From NCBI RefSeq assembly GCF_958295425.1, contig NC_081150.1, forward strand, positions 12,399,001 to 12,463,000: a stretch of DNA of 64,000 nucleotides. The letters run 5' to 3'. The position numbers and the translations under genes were made by a program. Of this stretch, positions 43,807 to 55,830 are shown in pieces (the first letter of the stretch is position 1; every line of letters starts with the position of its first letter). Origin of the DNA: Solea solea. Taxonomy: Eukaryota > Chordata > Actinopteri > Pleuronectiformes > Soleidae. The notes under the pieces are model-generated. The model was not told where the DNA came from, ran no database searches, and was given only the letters and a program-made list of their open reading frames with translations.

Positions 43807-44715
43807 GGGGTATTCCAGAAAGCAGGTTCAACACACTCTGAGTCTATCCCTGAACTCTGAGTTGACTTACTCTGAGTCGGGAAACTCTGAGTATCCGGTT
43901 CCAGAACAGCTGATCTGAGTTAGTTCAATCAACTCTGAGTATGTTAACCTCGAGGTACGCGCGTGCACAACCACTGAAAAAAGCCATCATCAATGGAGCC
44001 CCGATACCACGAGTCACCATGACAACCGAGAAAAAAAAAAGATCAACATATTTCAGTGCGAAGGAGTTGGAGATCCTTTTGCTGGGCTACGGAGAATATG
44101 AGCACATATTTCGCCGCGAATGCAACACAGCTGCAGCAGCGAAGGAGAGAGAGACCGCATGGGAGAAAATTGCTGCCCGAGTCAACGCGTAAGTTTGAAT
44201 GTACTATTCCATTGACGTAATATTTAACCGTAAGATCGTAGCAAAGCCTATAGTTATGAATATAAGTAGGAATGAAATCTGAGTTTTTCATTTAGGTGCA
44301 ATCCAACAGGAGAAAGGAGGACTTGGAAGCAGCTCAAAATGAAACATAAAAACATCATTCAAAAAGGTAAGGCATATTTTGCTAGGCTATGATTGCACCT
44401 CACTTTGATTTATTTTTTTTATTTTTAATTGACTTAGGCTATTAAACGTAACGTAAATATTAATTCAGATTGCAAACATTGAGTTCTGCTCAGCCAACAG
44501 AAAGAAGGCAGAGGCCCGAAAAACGGGTGGAGGGCCACCTCCACCACCTCTGACAGAGGCTGAGGAGCTGGCTCTCAGCCAATACAGGGGTCGCCCTGTG
44601 TCTGAAGGCATCCCTGGGGGAGGCTCATCTGAGCCTGTCACCCCCCAGGACACTAGTGCCTACATCACATGCAAGTATACACTTATGTCTTTTTTTTAAA
44701 TAAAACTTTTATATA

Positions 44716-44780
<65 letters not shown>

Positions 44781-45726
44781 GTATGTATAGGAGGGAGAGG
44801 AGAGGAGGAGACGCTGTCTGCTGCCACAGGGAGAGATCCGGAGGGGCCTACTGAAAAGTGTGTCTTAATATTATGTATAGCTACTGGCACTGCTCTACCC
44901 ATTCATATTCATTTACATTCTTGAGTGGAATTTGGAGTTTGACATGTACACTGAAGTGATGAGCATAGATAATGGACAAACTAGCACATTCTTGTCCTTC
45001 AACAGAACATGGCTGGGCATCACCATGAGGAGGGTCCATCAACTTCTAGACAGTGAGATTTTCGGTCAATACCATGTTAAATCTGTATGTAGAACTGCAG
45101 AAATGAAATGTCGTCCATATGTTTCCGAGTTGCCGGTAAAAGAGTTGTACAGGGTGCACCTAATGAAAACCATTCAAAAAACCGAGAAAGAAATGGTGTA
45201 CCTGGACCAGCAAATCAGAAAAACAGACTTGTAAATTCTATTACTTGAACGCCAGTTGAGGTGGGGGCATTGTCATGGTGAAACAGGTGAATATGTGAAA
45301 TATGTTAATAGTTGGAACTATATTACAAATCCTGACTGTTGCTTTTGTACTTTTAATGAATAAAGAAGAACCAAATCACATGTGAATTTGTCTTTTATTT
45401 TTAATCAAAACGTCTAATCTGGGTCGGAAGATTCTCTCACGACGTAATGCATTTCTAATCAATGCGGCTTCGATGTCGATTGGATTTCTAATGAATGGGC
45501 AATCCATGTCTAACTGCTTTCTTCGTGTGGGAGAAGACGGGTAGAAACTCTGGGTTTCTTATAGTAAACCTGCCAGCGAGCAGGTTATGTTCACAGAGTA
45601 AGTTACCGCAGTAACAGACCCAGAGTTTAAGTTACCTCTCTTTCTGGAACGGATAACTCAGAGTTTCCCTCATCTCAGGGTTAACAAACTCAGAGTTCTC
45701 ACATAACCCGCTTTCTGGAATACCCC
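43807..45726 (+). mobile_element. TIR DNA transposon carrying a Myb/SANT-like gene
   Basis: The ends are inverted repeats: GGGGTATTCCAGAAAGCAGG on the left and the reverse complement of GGGGTATTCCAGAAAGCGGG on the right, each followed by several CTCTGAGT-type subrepeats. Inside, an ATG at 44019 opens an exon (to 44188) encoding FSAKELEILLLGYGEYEHIF and ERETAWEKIAARVNA, joined to CNPTGERRTWKQLKMKHKNI (44296-44366). This is the trihelix/Myb-SANT-like DNA-binding protein that accompanies PIF/Harbinger-type transposons. Further possible exons follow at ~44469-44670 and ~45007-45234 (Lys/Glu-rich C-terminus), but the frame between exons 2 and 3 is not clean. No DDE transposase is present, so this copy is non-autonomous. 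Family assignment is inference. Comparison with the paralogous spacer at 56.6-56.9 kb shows it is an insertion. Confidence 0.7.
44709..44780. repeat. (TA)n microsatellite
   Basis: TA run of about 70 bases inside the Myb/SANT-bearing transposon. Confidence 0.95.
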
Positions 45727-45734
45727 TCTGTTCA

Positions 45735-46165
45735 ACTGCTTGAGTACACAACTATTTAATCTTGAGGTCACACAGCCGCCCGAAGCATTAGCTTTTACAA
45801 CAAGGTTTGTGCTATATACTGGAATAGGCCATACCTGTATAGACCTGTTCTGTAAACTGAATACATTCCATTGTATTTTGCAATCCACTTGGCAAGCTAT
45901 TTTTGAAAGTTTAGGCTCATTTTCTCAAAGACTTCCCTTCAAACACAGTCCTTGTTTTTGCAACCAGCACAGTTGCCCCGTAGTAGCTATTCAATATATT
46001 TTTACTTTATGTTTGAGCTCAAAGAACAAATTACATTACATGTCATTTAGCAGACGCTTTTATCCAAAGAGACTTACAAGGGAATTGAATACAACCTGCC
46101 AGGGGTGGAGTTGAACTTGCGACCATGAAGTCTTTGGCACACAGGGTACCAGTCTTAAGCACTGA
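45735..46165. repeat. Array spacer resumed, with duplicate of 42597-42960
   Basis: After the transposon the array spacer resumes. 45812-46130 is a near-identical copy of 42597-42958 (TATACTGGAATAGGCCATAC, GGCAAGCTATTTTTGAAAG and onward), minus an internal piece. A related segment occurs at 62405-62570, immediately before copy G. Confidence 0.8.
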
Positions 46166-46172
46166 GCCACTT
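46031..46172 (-). mobile_element. tRNA-derived SINE
   Basis: On the minus strand: a tRNA-like head GTGGCTCAGTGCTTAAGACT, B-box region GTCGCAAGTTCAACTCC, then the tail TCTTTGGATAAAAGCGTCTG / CTAAATGACATG. This is the fullest of three copies in the window. Confidence 0.7.
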
Positions 46173-46600
46173 TGCAAAGAATATGAGTCTTTTTAAACAA
46201 TAAAATACAATATTTTTGAACAATTAAATCCATTTTTTTTGCTTTGAAAAGCAAAAAAGTGTTGTTTGAAAATATTGACACAAATCTAATTCCATATGAA
46301 ACAGGTTAGCAAGGTAAAGGAAAATTTACTGTTGTCTAAAAAACAAACAACAAAAAAACTATGCAGCATTTGTTGTAATTCGTAGAATAAATAAGATGTC
46401 AATTTCCCCACTGCGGGACAAATTGAATTGACTTTGAATTGACTTAGGACTTATCTTATCTTATTACATAAAATGAGAATAGGAGCAGATGGAATTAGGG
46501 GGAGGGCTTAAATGACTGGAGTCAAGTGACTAGGAAGGTTTTAAAAAGCAGAGTAGTTGAGACTTCAGAGCACAAAGAAGAAAATCCTGGACCTGTAGCC

Positions 46601-49600
46601 ATGGCTGAGTACAAGATAGAAGTGTCAACAGGTGACATGCAAGATGCAGGAACATGGGATCATGTATTTCTGACCTTATTTGGAAATGAAGGACAGAGCG
46701 AGCGAACTGATTTGGACAACTTTGGCTGGGACTTCACGACTGGGACTGTAAGTTGACTTCACTTGTACATTGCACGTAGAGTGCAAATGCAGTTTAGGTT
46801 GTGCATACGTATGTTATGTACAGTGGTGTGAAAAAGTGTTTGCCCCCTTCCTGGTTTCTTATTTTTTAGCATGTCTGTCACACTTAAATGTTTCAGATCA
46901 TCAAACAAATTTAAATATTAGTCAAAGACAACACAAGTAAACACATTGCGGTTTTTAAATGAAGGTTTTTATTATTAAGGGAGGGAAAAAAATCTAAACC
47001 TACATGGCCCTGTGTGAAAAACCATATCTGACTGTTCTGAAATGTGGTGTTCCTTTTACGCCAGATGTAGTGGGACACACCTTCCAAAAAGTTCAACTTT
47101 TGTCTCGTCAGTCCACAGAGTTTTATCCCAAAAGTCTTGGGGATCATCAAGATGTTTTTTGGCAAAATTGAGGCGAGCCTTAATGTTCTTGTTGCTCAAC
47201 AGTGGTTTTCGTCTTGGAGTCTCTTTCTTATGGTGGAGTCATGAACACTGACCTTAACTGAGGCAAGTGAGGCCTGTAGTTCTTTAGATGTTGTTCTGGG
47301 TTCTTTTGTGACCTCTTAGATGAGTTGTCACTGTGCTATTGGGGTAATTGTTGTCGGCTGGCCACTCATGGGAAGGTTCTCCACTGTTCCATGTTTTCTC
47401 CATTTATGAATAATGGCCCTCACTGTGGTTCACTGGAGTCAGAAAGCTTTAGAAAGGTCTTTGTAACCTTTTTTCAGACCGATAAATGTCAATGACATTT
47501 GTTCCTGAATTTCTTTATATGGCATGATGTCTTCCTTTTTTTGGACTTCACTTTGTCTGACAGGTTCTATTTAAGTCGTCTCTTGATACAATAGGTCTGG
47601 CAGTAATCAGGCCTGGGTGTGGCAAGTGAAATTTTCCAAAAGATTTGACTAACCACAGTTACCTCATGATTGTGGGGCAATTACTTTTTCACATGGGGCC
47701 ATGTAGGTTTGGATAGTTTTTTTCCCCATAATAAATAAAATCATCACTTAAAAACTGCATTTTGTGCTTACTTGGGTTATCTTTGTCGTATATTTAAATT
47801 TGTTTGATAATCTGAAACATTTAAGTGTGACAAACATGCAAAAAAAATAAGAAATCAGGAAGGGGGCAAACATTTTTTCACACCACTGTACGTTATGGTC
47901 AGATTTCAAACATTGATTTAAATTTAAAGTATTCGTACATTTAAATACAAAACCCTTTTCAAAGCACAGCATGCCGCACTTCCTTCAGTGTTAATATTTT
48001 CCCTTGCAGACAGGGACTTACACCATAAAAACCAGTTCATCTCTGGGGAGACTTCTGCTGGTCAAGGTGGAAAAGGATCCTTGCTTTTTGTTCTCAGAAG
48101 ATGATGAGTGGTACTGCTCCACAATAGTGGCGACAACTCCAGAGGGAGAGGTCATTCTTTTCCCCTGTCACAGGTGGATCTCCAGGGGAGAAGATGTGGA
48201 GCTGAGGGGAGGGAGAGGTCTGAAAACTCCAAAACTTATTTATCATAGAACATTCAAAGTACCATTTTAAAATGTTTTTTTATTTGAAACTAAAAGTCTG
48301 ACTCCTGTTTTTACCTTTTAGCAATGAAGGTGTTTGAGGATGACCATCCCCTGTGGATTGAACATCGAAAAAAAGAGCTGACATTTAAAAAGAGCTTGTA
48401 CCAGTAAGTGTACAGGACAGTATGGGACTCTATCCGTATGTATTTCACAGTCGTTTGCTCATTGTTTTGTTTTTTTTGTTTCTTAAGATGGATGATTGTG
48501 AATGAAGGACTACCCCACAAAATCATTTTTGATGATGAATACAAGCTCCCAGCTGAAATCCGCTTTTCTAAATCCAGAACAGCTGAACGATCTGATACGA
48601 AGTTCAGAATGTGAGTCTTCTATAAGTATTGAAACTTGACACAAGCTGTGTCCATTAAAGTCACAAACCATTTGCTTTTCTTCTTTCCATTACCCTGTCC
48701 TAATTCAGGGGGATTGAATTAAAGCTTAAAGGGATGATTGGCTCAAAGGAAAAATGGGCAAGCATTGACGACATGAAAAATGTCTTCTGGGCCAAAAAGA
48801 CGACAATATCAGGTATTGTTTCACGTTTGATTTCCGCTGCTTTGCTCTACACAGCAATGCTACTGCTATAGCCTCAAGCTAACAATGAGCATTGTATTTC
48901 TGTTTCTTGCATTTGTATATTTTATAATGCCTATTTTACATCCCTCTGAAGTACTTGTCTGCTCCCGATCTTGCTGCTGTAACAAGTGAATTTCCCCAGT
49001 GTGGGATCAATAAAGTCAAATCTAATCATTTTATGGGCTCTTATCAATTTACTGGACCAGTAGGTATTTCTGGTTAAACTGGCTGATCATTATAGTTGTA
49101 GCTGTTAGAATGATCATGCAGTTTGCACTTTTGGGAACCAGGAAAAAAACAACCTCATTATTATGTGCAGTACATATCTCAATGACTTAGCTGAGCTCCA
49201 AACTAACCAGTCATCACTCACACAGTAAGCGTTATTTGCAAAATATGACCAATTTATAACTTTAAATAAACAAAAACAATGCATTCAAGATGTGACACAG
49301 CCCACAGACTATAGTAATTGCAATCTTTGCCTAACTGGGGAAGTTAATGCATCACATTATGACAATGTATTTTCACATCTACACAAGAAGCGGAAGCAGG
49401 AGGACTAAGCAGTACGATGTTATCCGTCATATATTTTGATTATAAGAGTTTTTTTATTAATTATGGTAAATCTACATGCTCTGTCCTGAACACACACATA
49501 TATATATACATATAAATATCGTATGACAATATTTTCAGTTCAGCAAGCGCTGCACAAAAGTATGATTTCTAGACTGCATTTCAGCACAATTTTTTATGAG

Positions 49601-52390
49601 CATGTTAACTTGACCTTGGTGGGTAAAAGGATTTTGAACATCACATTCAGGCATTTGCTTTCTTCCCTCTAGAGTACCTTGAAGAGCACTGGAAGGAGGA
49701 TGACTTTTACGGATACCAGTTTCTAAACGGAAACAACCCCAACATGATTAAGCGCTGCTCGGAGCTTCCTGAAAACTTTCCAGTCACACAGGAGATGGTG
49801 AAGCCTTTTCTGGAAAAGGGAACCTCTCTGCAGGAGGAAATGAAGGTATTACAGAAGAATGGCTTTAAACCAGGGATATCTTTTGTTTTGGGAGATAATT
49901 TGTTGATTTACCATGTTTGTAATTTTATTATGGTTTATCTGCACCATTTATTACAAATCTGTGCTTTATCACGATGCCTTGATTCTGTACCTCATAGAAA
50001 GGCAACATATTCATCTTTGATGAGAAGAAGATGGACGGAATTCGCCCAAGAGATAATGATGGAGAACCTCTGCCTGTGACTGCTGGTCTCTGTTTGTTCT
50101 ACATGAATCCAGAAAACAAACTGAAACCAATAGCAATTCAGGTATTTCACTGACACAATGAATCTGTCACCATATTTATTATTAGGATATGTAGGTGTGA
50201 GTGAAATCAACATTTTTCTTTATGTTCAGCTGCATCAAAAACCATCCGAGCAGAATCCCATCTTTCTGCCGAGTGACACAGAGACAGACTGGCTACTTGC
50301 TAAGATCTTTATCAGGAATGCAGATGTAATGGATCATGAGTCGACTCATCACCTCATGTGTACTCACTTTATGGCTGAGGTTTATGCTATTGCCACTCTT
50401 CGCTGCTTCCCTGTGATTCATCCACTCTACAAGGTATGACGACACAGCAGAGTTTTTGTCAGTGACTTCTCTCAAAGCCTTTTAAGCCTAAACATATGAA
50501 TATAGTTGATTTTTAATTTATGTTTTGTTCAAGATCTTGTTGAACCTGTTACTTCCTAATCGGGCCATGATCTGTAAAGTTTTTATTTGCACATCCATAT
50601 TATGTGTTGACATAAAGGACTTTTTTTCTATTTTCGGCGTCCCATTTTATTAATTAAGAACTTTTCAAATAATGATGTCTTCCTGTTAGGGATCAGCACG
50701 CGTACTGCCTGTTAAAATAAACAATGATATTTAGACATTTAACATTCTCCCCCTCTTGTCTGTTCAGCTGCTGATTCCACACTTCCGGGTCACTCTCTAC
50801 TTAAACACAATAGGCCGAAAAGAGCTTTTTGGACCTGATGGGGCTCTAACTATGGTTGGGATTTTTTAACATACAGAATTATTTCTTTTCCATTTACATA
50901 AAACTAAATACAGGTTGTTTTTACTTTTTTTACAATGCAATTTTTACTCTTAGAGAAACCCATCTCATGATAAATATTTCTATGTTTCTGATTATTAGAG
51001 CTCACTTGGTTATGAGGGGATGATAGAGCTTATGAGAAGGACTCACTCTGAAACAACCTACAGCTCCCTCTGCCTGCCAGAAAACATCGCTGAACGGGGA
51101 CTGGAGTCTGTCCCTGACTTCTACTACAGAGATGATGGACTGTCAGTGTGGAACATTATCAACAGGTTCACAAAATTATTTGAGCTGTTGATTTTAAAGC
51201 AGGATGCAGATCCTCGTACTGTATGTAGATATAGAATAGAATAGAATAGAAGCCTTTATTGTCATTGTTTACTAAGTAGGACTGACAAAGTCTCTATATC
51301 AGGTGAGCAGAGGCTCTGAGAGCACCAGCCATTGTGTACACACTTACAAAGTCCTCTATCTCTATCCTTTCTGGAGTCCCTGTTGTTGCCCTGTCAGTGT
51401 AGTGTGTTGAGGATCGCCGTGTGTGGTCACACAATAACTCCACATCGTCCATTTTGTGTGCAATGGACGTGGCATTGGGGAGGAAATGCAAGGGGACTTT
51501 GAGTTGCTGCCCAATGGCAAATTTGGCAGGACCGATGCACTTGGCATCACAATCAAGTGCTGAAAGCTACTGCAGAAGACAGAAGACAGTTGGGGCATCA
51601 GTAGCTGCAGACAAGCACACCACTCCATCCAGACAATCACCATTGAGAAGATGGGAGAAAAGCTGCCAACAGTTGCTGGAGCCAGGACTGTGGCAGAAAA
51701 ACTAATGATGAGTTGAGGAGCACTAAACATGCATTAAACAATAAATTACCAAAACTGTTTGTGTGTTTATCAGATTTGTGAAGGCAGTGGTGGAGTTCTA
51801 TTATCCCACAAACAGTGATGTCTGTAAAGACGCTGAGCTGCAGGAATGGATCAGTGAGATATTCACTCATGGCTTCTTGGGAAACAAAGCATCAGGTATT
51901 TAACCCACATTCTGACACAATGTGTTAACACAACCTGGATATAAAGCAACGCATATTATACACTGTAAAATATCTCAAAGCAAATATAACTGATCATTGT
52001 GGTGCTGCCAACAGGAATACCAGAATGCTTTCATTGTACAGAGGAAGTGATCAGATTCATCACCATGGTGATCTTCATATCTACAGCTCAACATGCTGCA
52101 GTCAATAATGGACAGGTGAGGCAAGAGTAAATAGGAGATCAAAGTTGCTTTCATTCTTCAAAGATAGAGGACATTTGACAGATCTGCAAATTTCTTCATC
52201 CCTTATTTTTTTTTCTTTTAATAATCGTCCTTAGCAAGGCCCGATCTCATATTGTAATTGGACAAGATTTTGGCCTACATAAACCTAATAAATGCATTAA
52301 AGCCCACTTCAGCTTTTTCTGCTGTGATTTTTCGTAAAGTGAGACAAGCAAATGTACAGAAACTGTGAAAACGAATTTCCCCAAGAGGGC

Positions 52391-52425
<35 letters not shown>

Positions 52426-53679
52426 CAAGTAATACCTAGAGTCAGTCAGAACTGAGGAAGCTTCCTGGATGAGAGGTGAAAGGTCTTGAACTGTTCTCAA
52501 GCAAGTGTAGCTGCCTACTGTATCTCTACTACCAGGGATGGTTTTAGGAAATTTGATGCCCTGGGCAAAGAACAACTTGGAGACAATTACTGACATCCGC
52601 AAATTCTCCAATTTGCAAGATTTTACGCAAAAGACTTAACACTCCTATAATCGTGGGTTAATCTCCAACTATTACCAGGGACATATCTAAAATGTCAATA
52701 TTTAACAGAGGAGTCTGGTGTATTTAGCGACAGCACCGTTGATCGCGAGCGGCATCACAAACCCTGCCACTGTATTTCAGTCTAGTGACTGTGTCAGACA
52801 GAGTCTGTGCTCCGGTCATGGAGGAAGTACTGAACAAATACTTTTAATGAACTGATTCTGATTCTGACAATGATTCAGTGGCACTGAAAACAACTGCTTT
52901 GCATGTCACTGGTCACTCGTTTGTGTGTGTCGTGTGTAAAACAAAGTCATGGCAGTTTCATGCAGCCACACAGTGATGACTCGGCCCACATTACGTAGGT
53001 ATTATGTAGTGTAAAACCAACCTAAACCATGGCGTGCCAAGGCGAGACGAGCTGGTACCATAGGTGGAAAAGGGGCTTTTGTGTGTTTGTGTGAAAGTCT
53101 CTGTGTGTGTGACAACGAGGCCTATGTGTACTACTGAAGATTCCTTTATGTTGAATATAAATTCAGTTAATTTCATTTATTTATTTTTTTTTAATGTAGC
53201 TACCACACTAAAACTTGTTTCATCATCTAGTTCGACTACTTCTCCTGGTTGCCAAATGGTCCAATGCTGCTGCACAAACCTCCTCCAACCACTAAGGGGC
53301 AGTCAAGCATGACGACGATTTTGGAGACCCTCCCAAATATTGGAGATACTGCCAAACTACTGGCGTTGTTGTGGTTACTTTCAAAAAGATACACTGACTT
53401 TGTAGGTTTGTGCTCATACATACATTAAAGAATACAGTATGATGATGATTAAGACCTTTTGTACCAGGAAACCCTGTGTCAATGTACTTTTTTGTACAGG
53501 TTCCCTTGGGTGCTTACCCTGAACAACGATTCGATGAACCTGCCCTGAAGGAGATGATAAAGGAGTTTCAAGCAGAGTTGTCTTACCTCAGTGAAGAAAT
53601 AACGGCAAGAAACTCACAGCTGGAAGTGCCCTACACATACCTGAACCCAGCTGAGATAGAAAACAGTATCACTACTTAA
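46601..53679 (+). CDS. Lipoxygenase copy E (ALOXE3-like), complete, Gly/Thr variant
   Basis: Fourteen exons in phase, predicted 670 aa: 46601-46747, 48010-48217, 48322-48403, 48488-48610, 48709-48812, 49673-49845, 49998-50141, 50230-50433, 50768-50854, 50999-51165, 51774-51895, 52015-52115, 53231-53401, 53500-53679. The PLAT domain starts MAEYKIEVSTGDM and includes [20 protein letters not shown]. The catalytic domain has HHLMCTH and [10 protein letters not shown] (four iron ligands). As in copy D, the Coffa site is Gly (LNTIGRKELFG) and the protein ends ENSITT rather than in Ile. Intron 1 is enlarged by a Tc1-like element. The exon 10 donor is GTTCAC, weaker than the GTACAC of copy D. AATAAA is at 53867-53872. 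Its 5' end is closest to copy G; its 3' half is almost identical to copy D. Confidence 0.92.
46821..47888 (-). mobile_element. Tc1-like transposon in copy E intron 1
   Basis: Both ends are present as inverted repeats (CAGTGGTGTGAAAAAGTGTT ... reverse complement), bracketed by TA at 46819-46820 and 47889-47890. The minus strand keeps transposase pieces such as PKTFGIKLCGLTRQKLNF (from the ...LWTDETKVELFG region). About 400 bases of the transposase gene are missing compared with the same insertion in copy G intron 1. Dead element. Confidence 0.85.
50426..53641 (+). repeat. 3.2 kb block near-identical to 38890-42075 (copy E 3' half)
   Basis: Counterpart of the D block. It includes the LINE-like fragment (51231-51695), the transposon relic (~52650-53072) and a CTAA tandem run that is three units longer than in D (~52393-52424). 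Confidence 0.9.
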
Positions 53680-54462
53680 GACAGATGAAGAGAGCGATCC
53701 TGGATTGTAAATTGAATAAATTCTGGGAGATACTGTATGGGTTTATGAGTGGGAGCATGCTGCATGACAAGATAAGCAGAGTGAGAGTTTCTGCTCTCAT
53801 ATCAGGTTTTTAAGATTCATGCTGTGTGATGTGTCCATCAGATGACGTGAATAATCAAAAACAGTAAATAAACTGAATTTAAACAAGTTCTTATTTGTTC
53901 CTTTCTTGTGACATACTAAGCTGATGAGGCACACCCGTTTCCAGTTCCTCATCTGCATCCTTAACACTCCACTACGCTGCCAGATAGTTCTTCAAGGATG
54001 CTAATTCTATAGTTAGGCAGCTCCCTCCACCTGACTTTTACTTTTCCCTTTTGTAAGACAAGGATGTTCAGTAATCTACTTTTGTTATCCAGTCTCTGGT
54101 TTCACCACAAAAAAACAAAATCAAGTAATTGTGTTTTTATATATTAACATGGGTGCCAAAAATCAAAAACAGACAGAACATTTCATTACAAGATTAGCCA
54201 GGTCATTTTGCAGGAGGGAGTTATACGGGACATAGCAGACATCTCTTATTCGTTTGTATGGTTGCCATGAAATTAGGAGAAATAGATAAAAGCAAGACAA
54301 CTAGACGAGCACAACAGGTCGTCATCAAAAAATGCCAAAACTACTGGAACTGGAAACTTTTGTTCTGAGCACAGGTTACAGGTTACTAGATAAAGAGGCA
54401 CAGAAAGAGGCACTGAAAACAAAAACCTGGACCTGCCATTTTATCAATTATCCACTGACAGG
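53680..54462. other. 3'UTR of copy E and promoter-side flank of relic F
   Basis: AATAAA at 53867-53872 ends the copy E transcript. From about 54170 the sequence matches the flank upstream of copy D (36300-36755). No coding exon is visible. Confidence 0.65.
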
Positions 54463-54594
54463 TTGAGTACAAGATAGAAGTGACAACAGGTGACATGCAA
54501 CATGGGCTCATGCATTTCTCACCCTATTTGGAAATGAAGGTCAGAGTGATCGAGCTGACTTGGACAAATTTGGCAGGGACTTTACGACTGGGAG
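54463..54594 (+). pseudogene. Lipoxygenase relic F: broken exon 1
   Basis: The sequence encodes [14 protein letters not shown] and onward to DFTTGS|GTAAGTTG, clearly a PLAT first exon most like copy D. The start codon has been lost (GACAG directly followed by GTTGAG, where D has GACAGATCATGGTTGAG), and about 15 bases are missing after ATGCAACATG. No exon 2-14 follows. An L2-type LINE begins about 80 bases downstream. The gene is dead. Confidence 0.88.
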
Positions 54595-54671
54595 TGTAAG
54601 TTGAATCCAGTTATTCATTGCTCTTACATTGCAAATTTTGGTTAAGGTTGCCTGTGTATGTTTATATTTGA

Positions 54672-55830
54672 CAGATCTGACAGAAACTGTTCAGAATCTA
54701 AAATCCACGACTTGCAGTCTTAATGTGCTGCCTCCAAGCTTGTAGAAAGATGTTTTTAATTGTGTTGCTCCAGATGTATTAAATATAGTAAATACTTCTC
54801 TTCTATCAGGACAATTTCCCAAGGCCCTGAAGACTGCAGTGATCAAACATCTTTTGAAAAAGCCTAATCTAGATGCCTCATTAATAAGTAACTACAGACC
54901 CATTTCAAACCTTGCGTTTTTGTCGACGATCATTGAGAGTTTATCAACAAATTCACTCTTTCATGACCCAAAACAATCTCTTCAGTGCTTTGCAGTCAGG
55001 TTTTCGACCACACCACAGCACTGAAACTGCACTTATTAAAGTGTTAAAGGATATACGTCTTAATACCAATGCATCAAAAACTTCAGTGTTGGTACTACTG
55101 GATCTCAGTGCTGCATTCAACACAGTTGATCACATGTTGCTCGAAAGACTGGAGAAGTGGGTTGGAATTTCTGGTACGGTGCTAAATTGGCTCAAATCTT
55201 AGAAGATCATGACTTCTTTGTCTACCTGGGTAATTGTGAATCTGCGTGAACAAAGATGACATGTGGGGTCCCTCAAGGCTCCATTCTTGGGCCAACATCT
55301 ATATGCTCCTACTGGCCCAAGGATCATGTACATCATAGTATCATAACATCTCTTAACACTCGTACACTGATGACACCCAACTCTATATTACAGTGTCACC
55401 ACATGACTGCGGTCCATTACAGTCGCTGAGTGAGTGTATCCATCAAGTCAATCAGTGGATGGGGCAGAATTGTCTCCAGCTCAATGCAGAAAAGAAAAAA
55501 GTCATTGTTATTGGTCCCAAAAGCGCAAGGTTTGAGGTCAGTAGCCAACTTGACTCAATGACACTAAAAACCACAGACCAAGCCAGAAATCTTGGTGTAG
55601 TTATGGACTCAGACCTGAATTTTAACAGCCACATAAAGACCATCACTAAACCAGCCTATTATAATCTCAAAAACATTGCACAAATTAAAGGATTTATGTC
55701 TAAACAAGACATGGAAAAACGTGTTGATGCATTTATTCTTAGTAGGTTAGATTATTGTAATGGTGTCTTTACAGGTCTCAGAAAATGGACCACATCACAC
55801 CTGTCCTTAAATCACTGCACATTTACTACC
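54672..55830 (+). mobile_element. L2-type LINE reverse-transcriptase fragment
   Basis: Frames encode classical L2-clade RT motifs: FPKALKTAVIKHLLKKPNLD, SNYRPISNLAF, SGFRPHHSTETALIKVL, VLLDLSAAFNTVDHMLL, GVPQGSILGP (frame shifted) and later AEKKKVIVIGPKSA, NLGVVMDSDLNF. Stops and frameshifts interrupt it several times. Only the RT part is present and both ends are truncated. It stands where the body of relic F would be expected. Confidence 0.85.

Noticed and set aside
42656..46114. Repeated frame ending in identical residues at 42656-42958 and 45740-46114.
   Set aside because: It comes from the duplicated array spacer plus a SINE tail; no start context, and the upstream parts differ.
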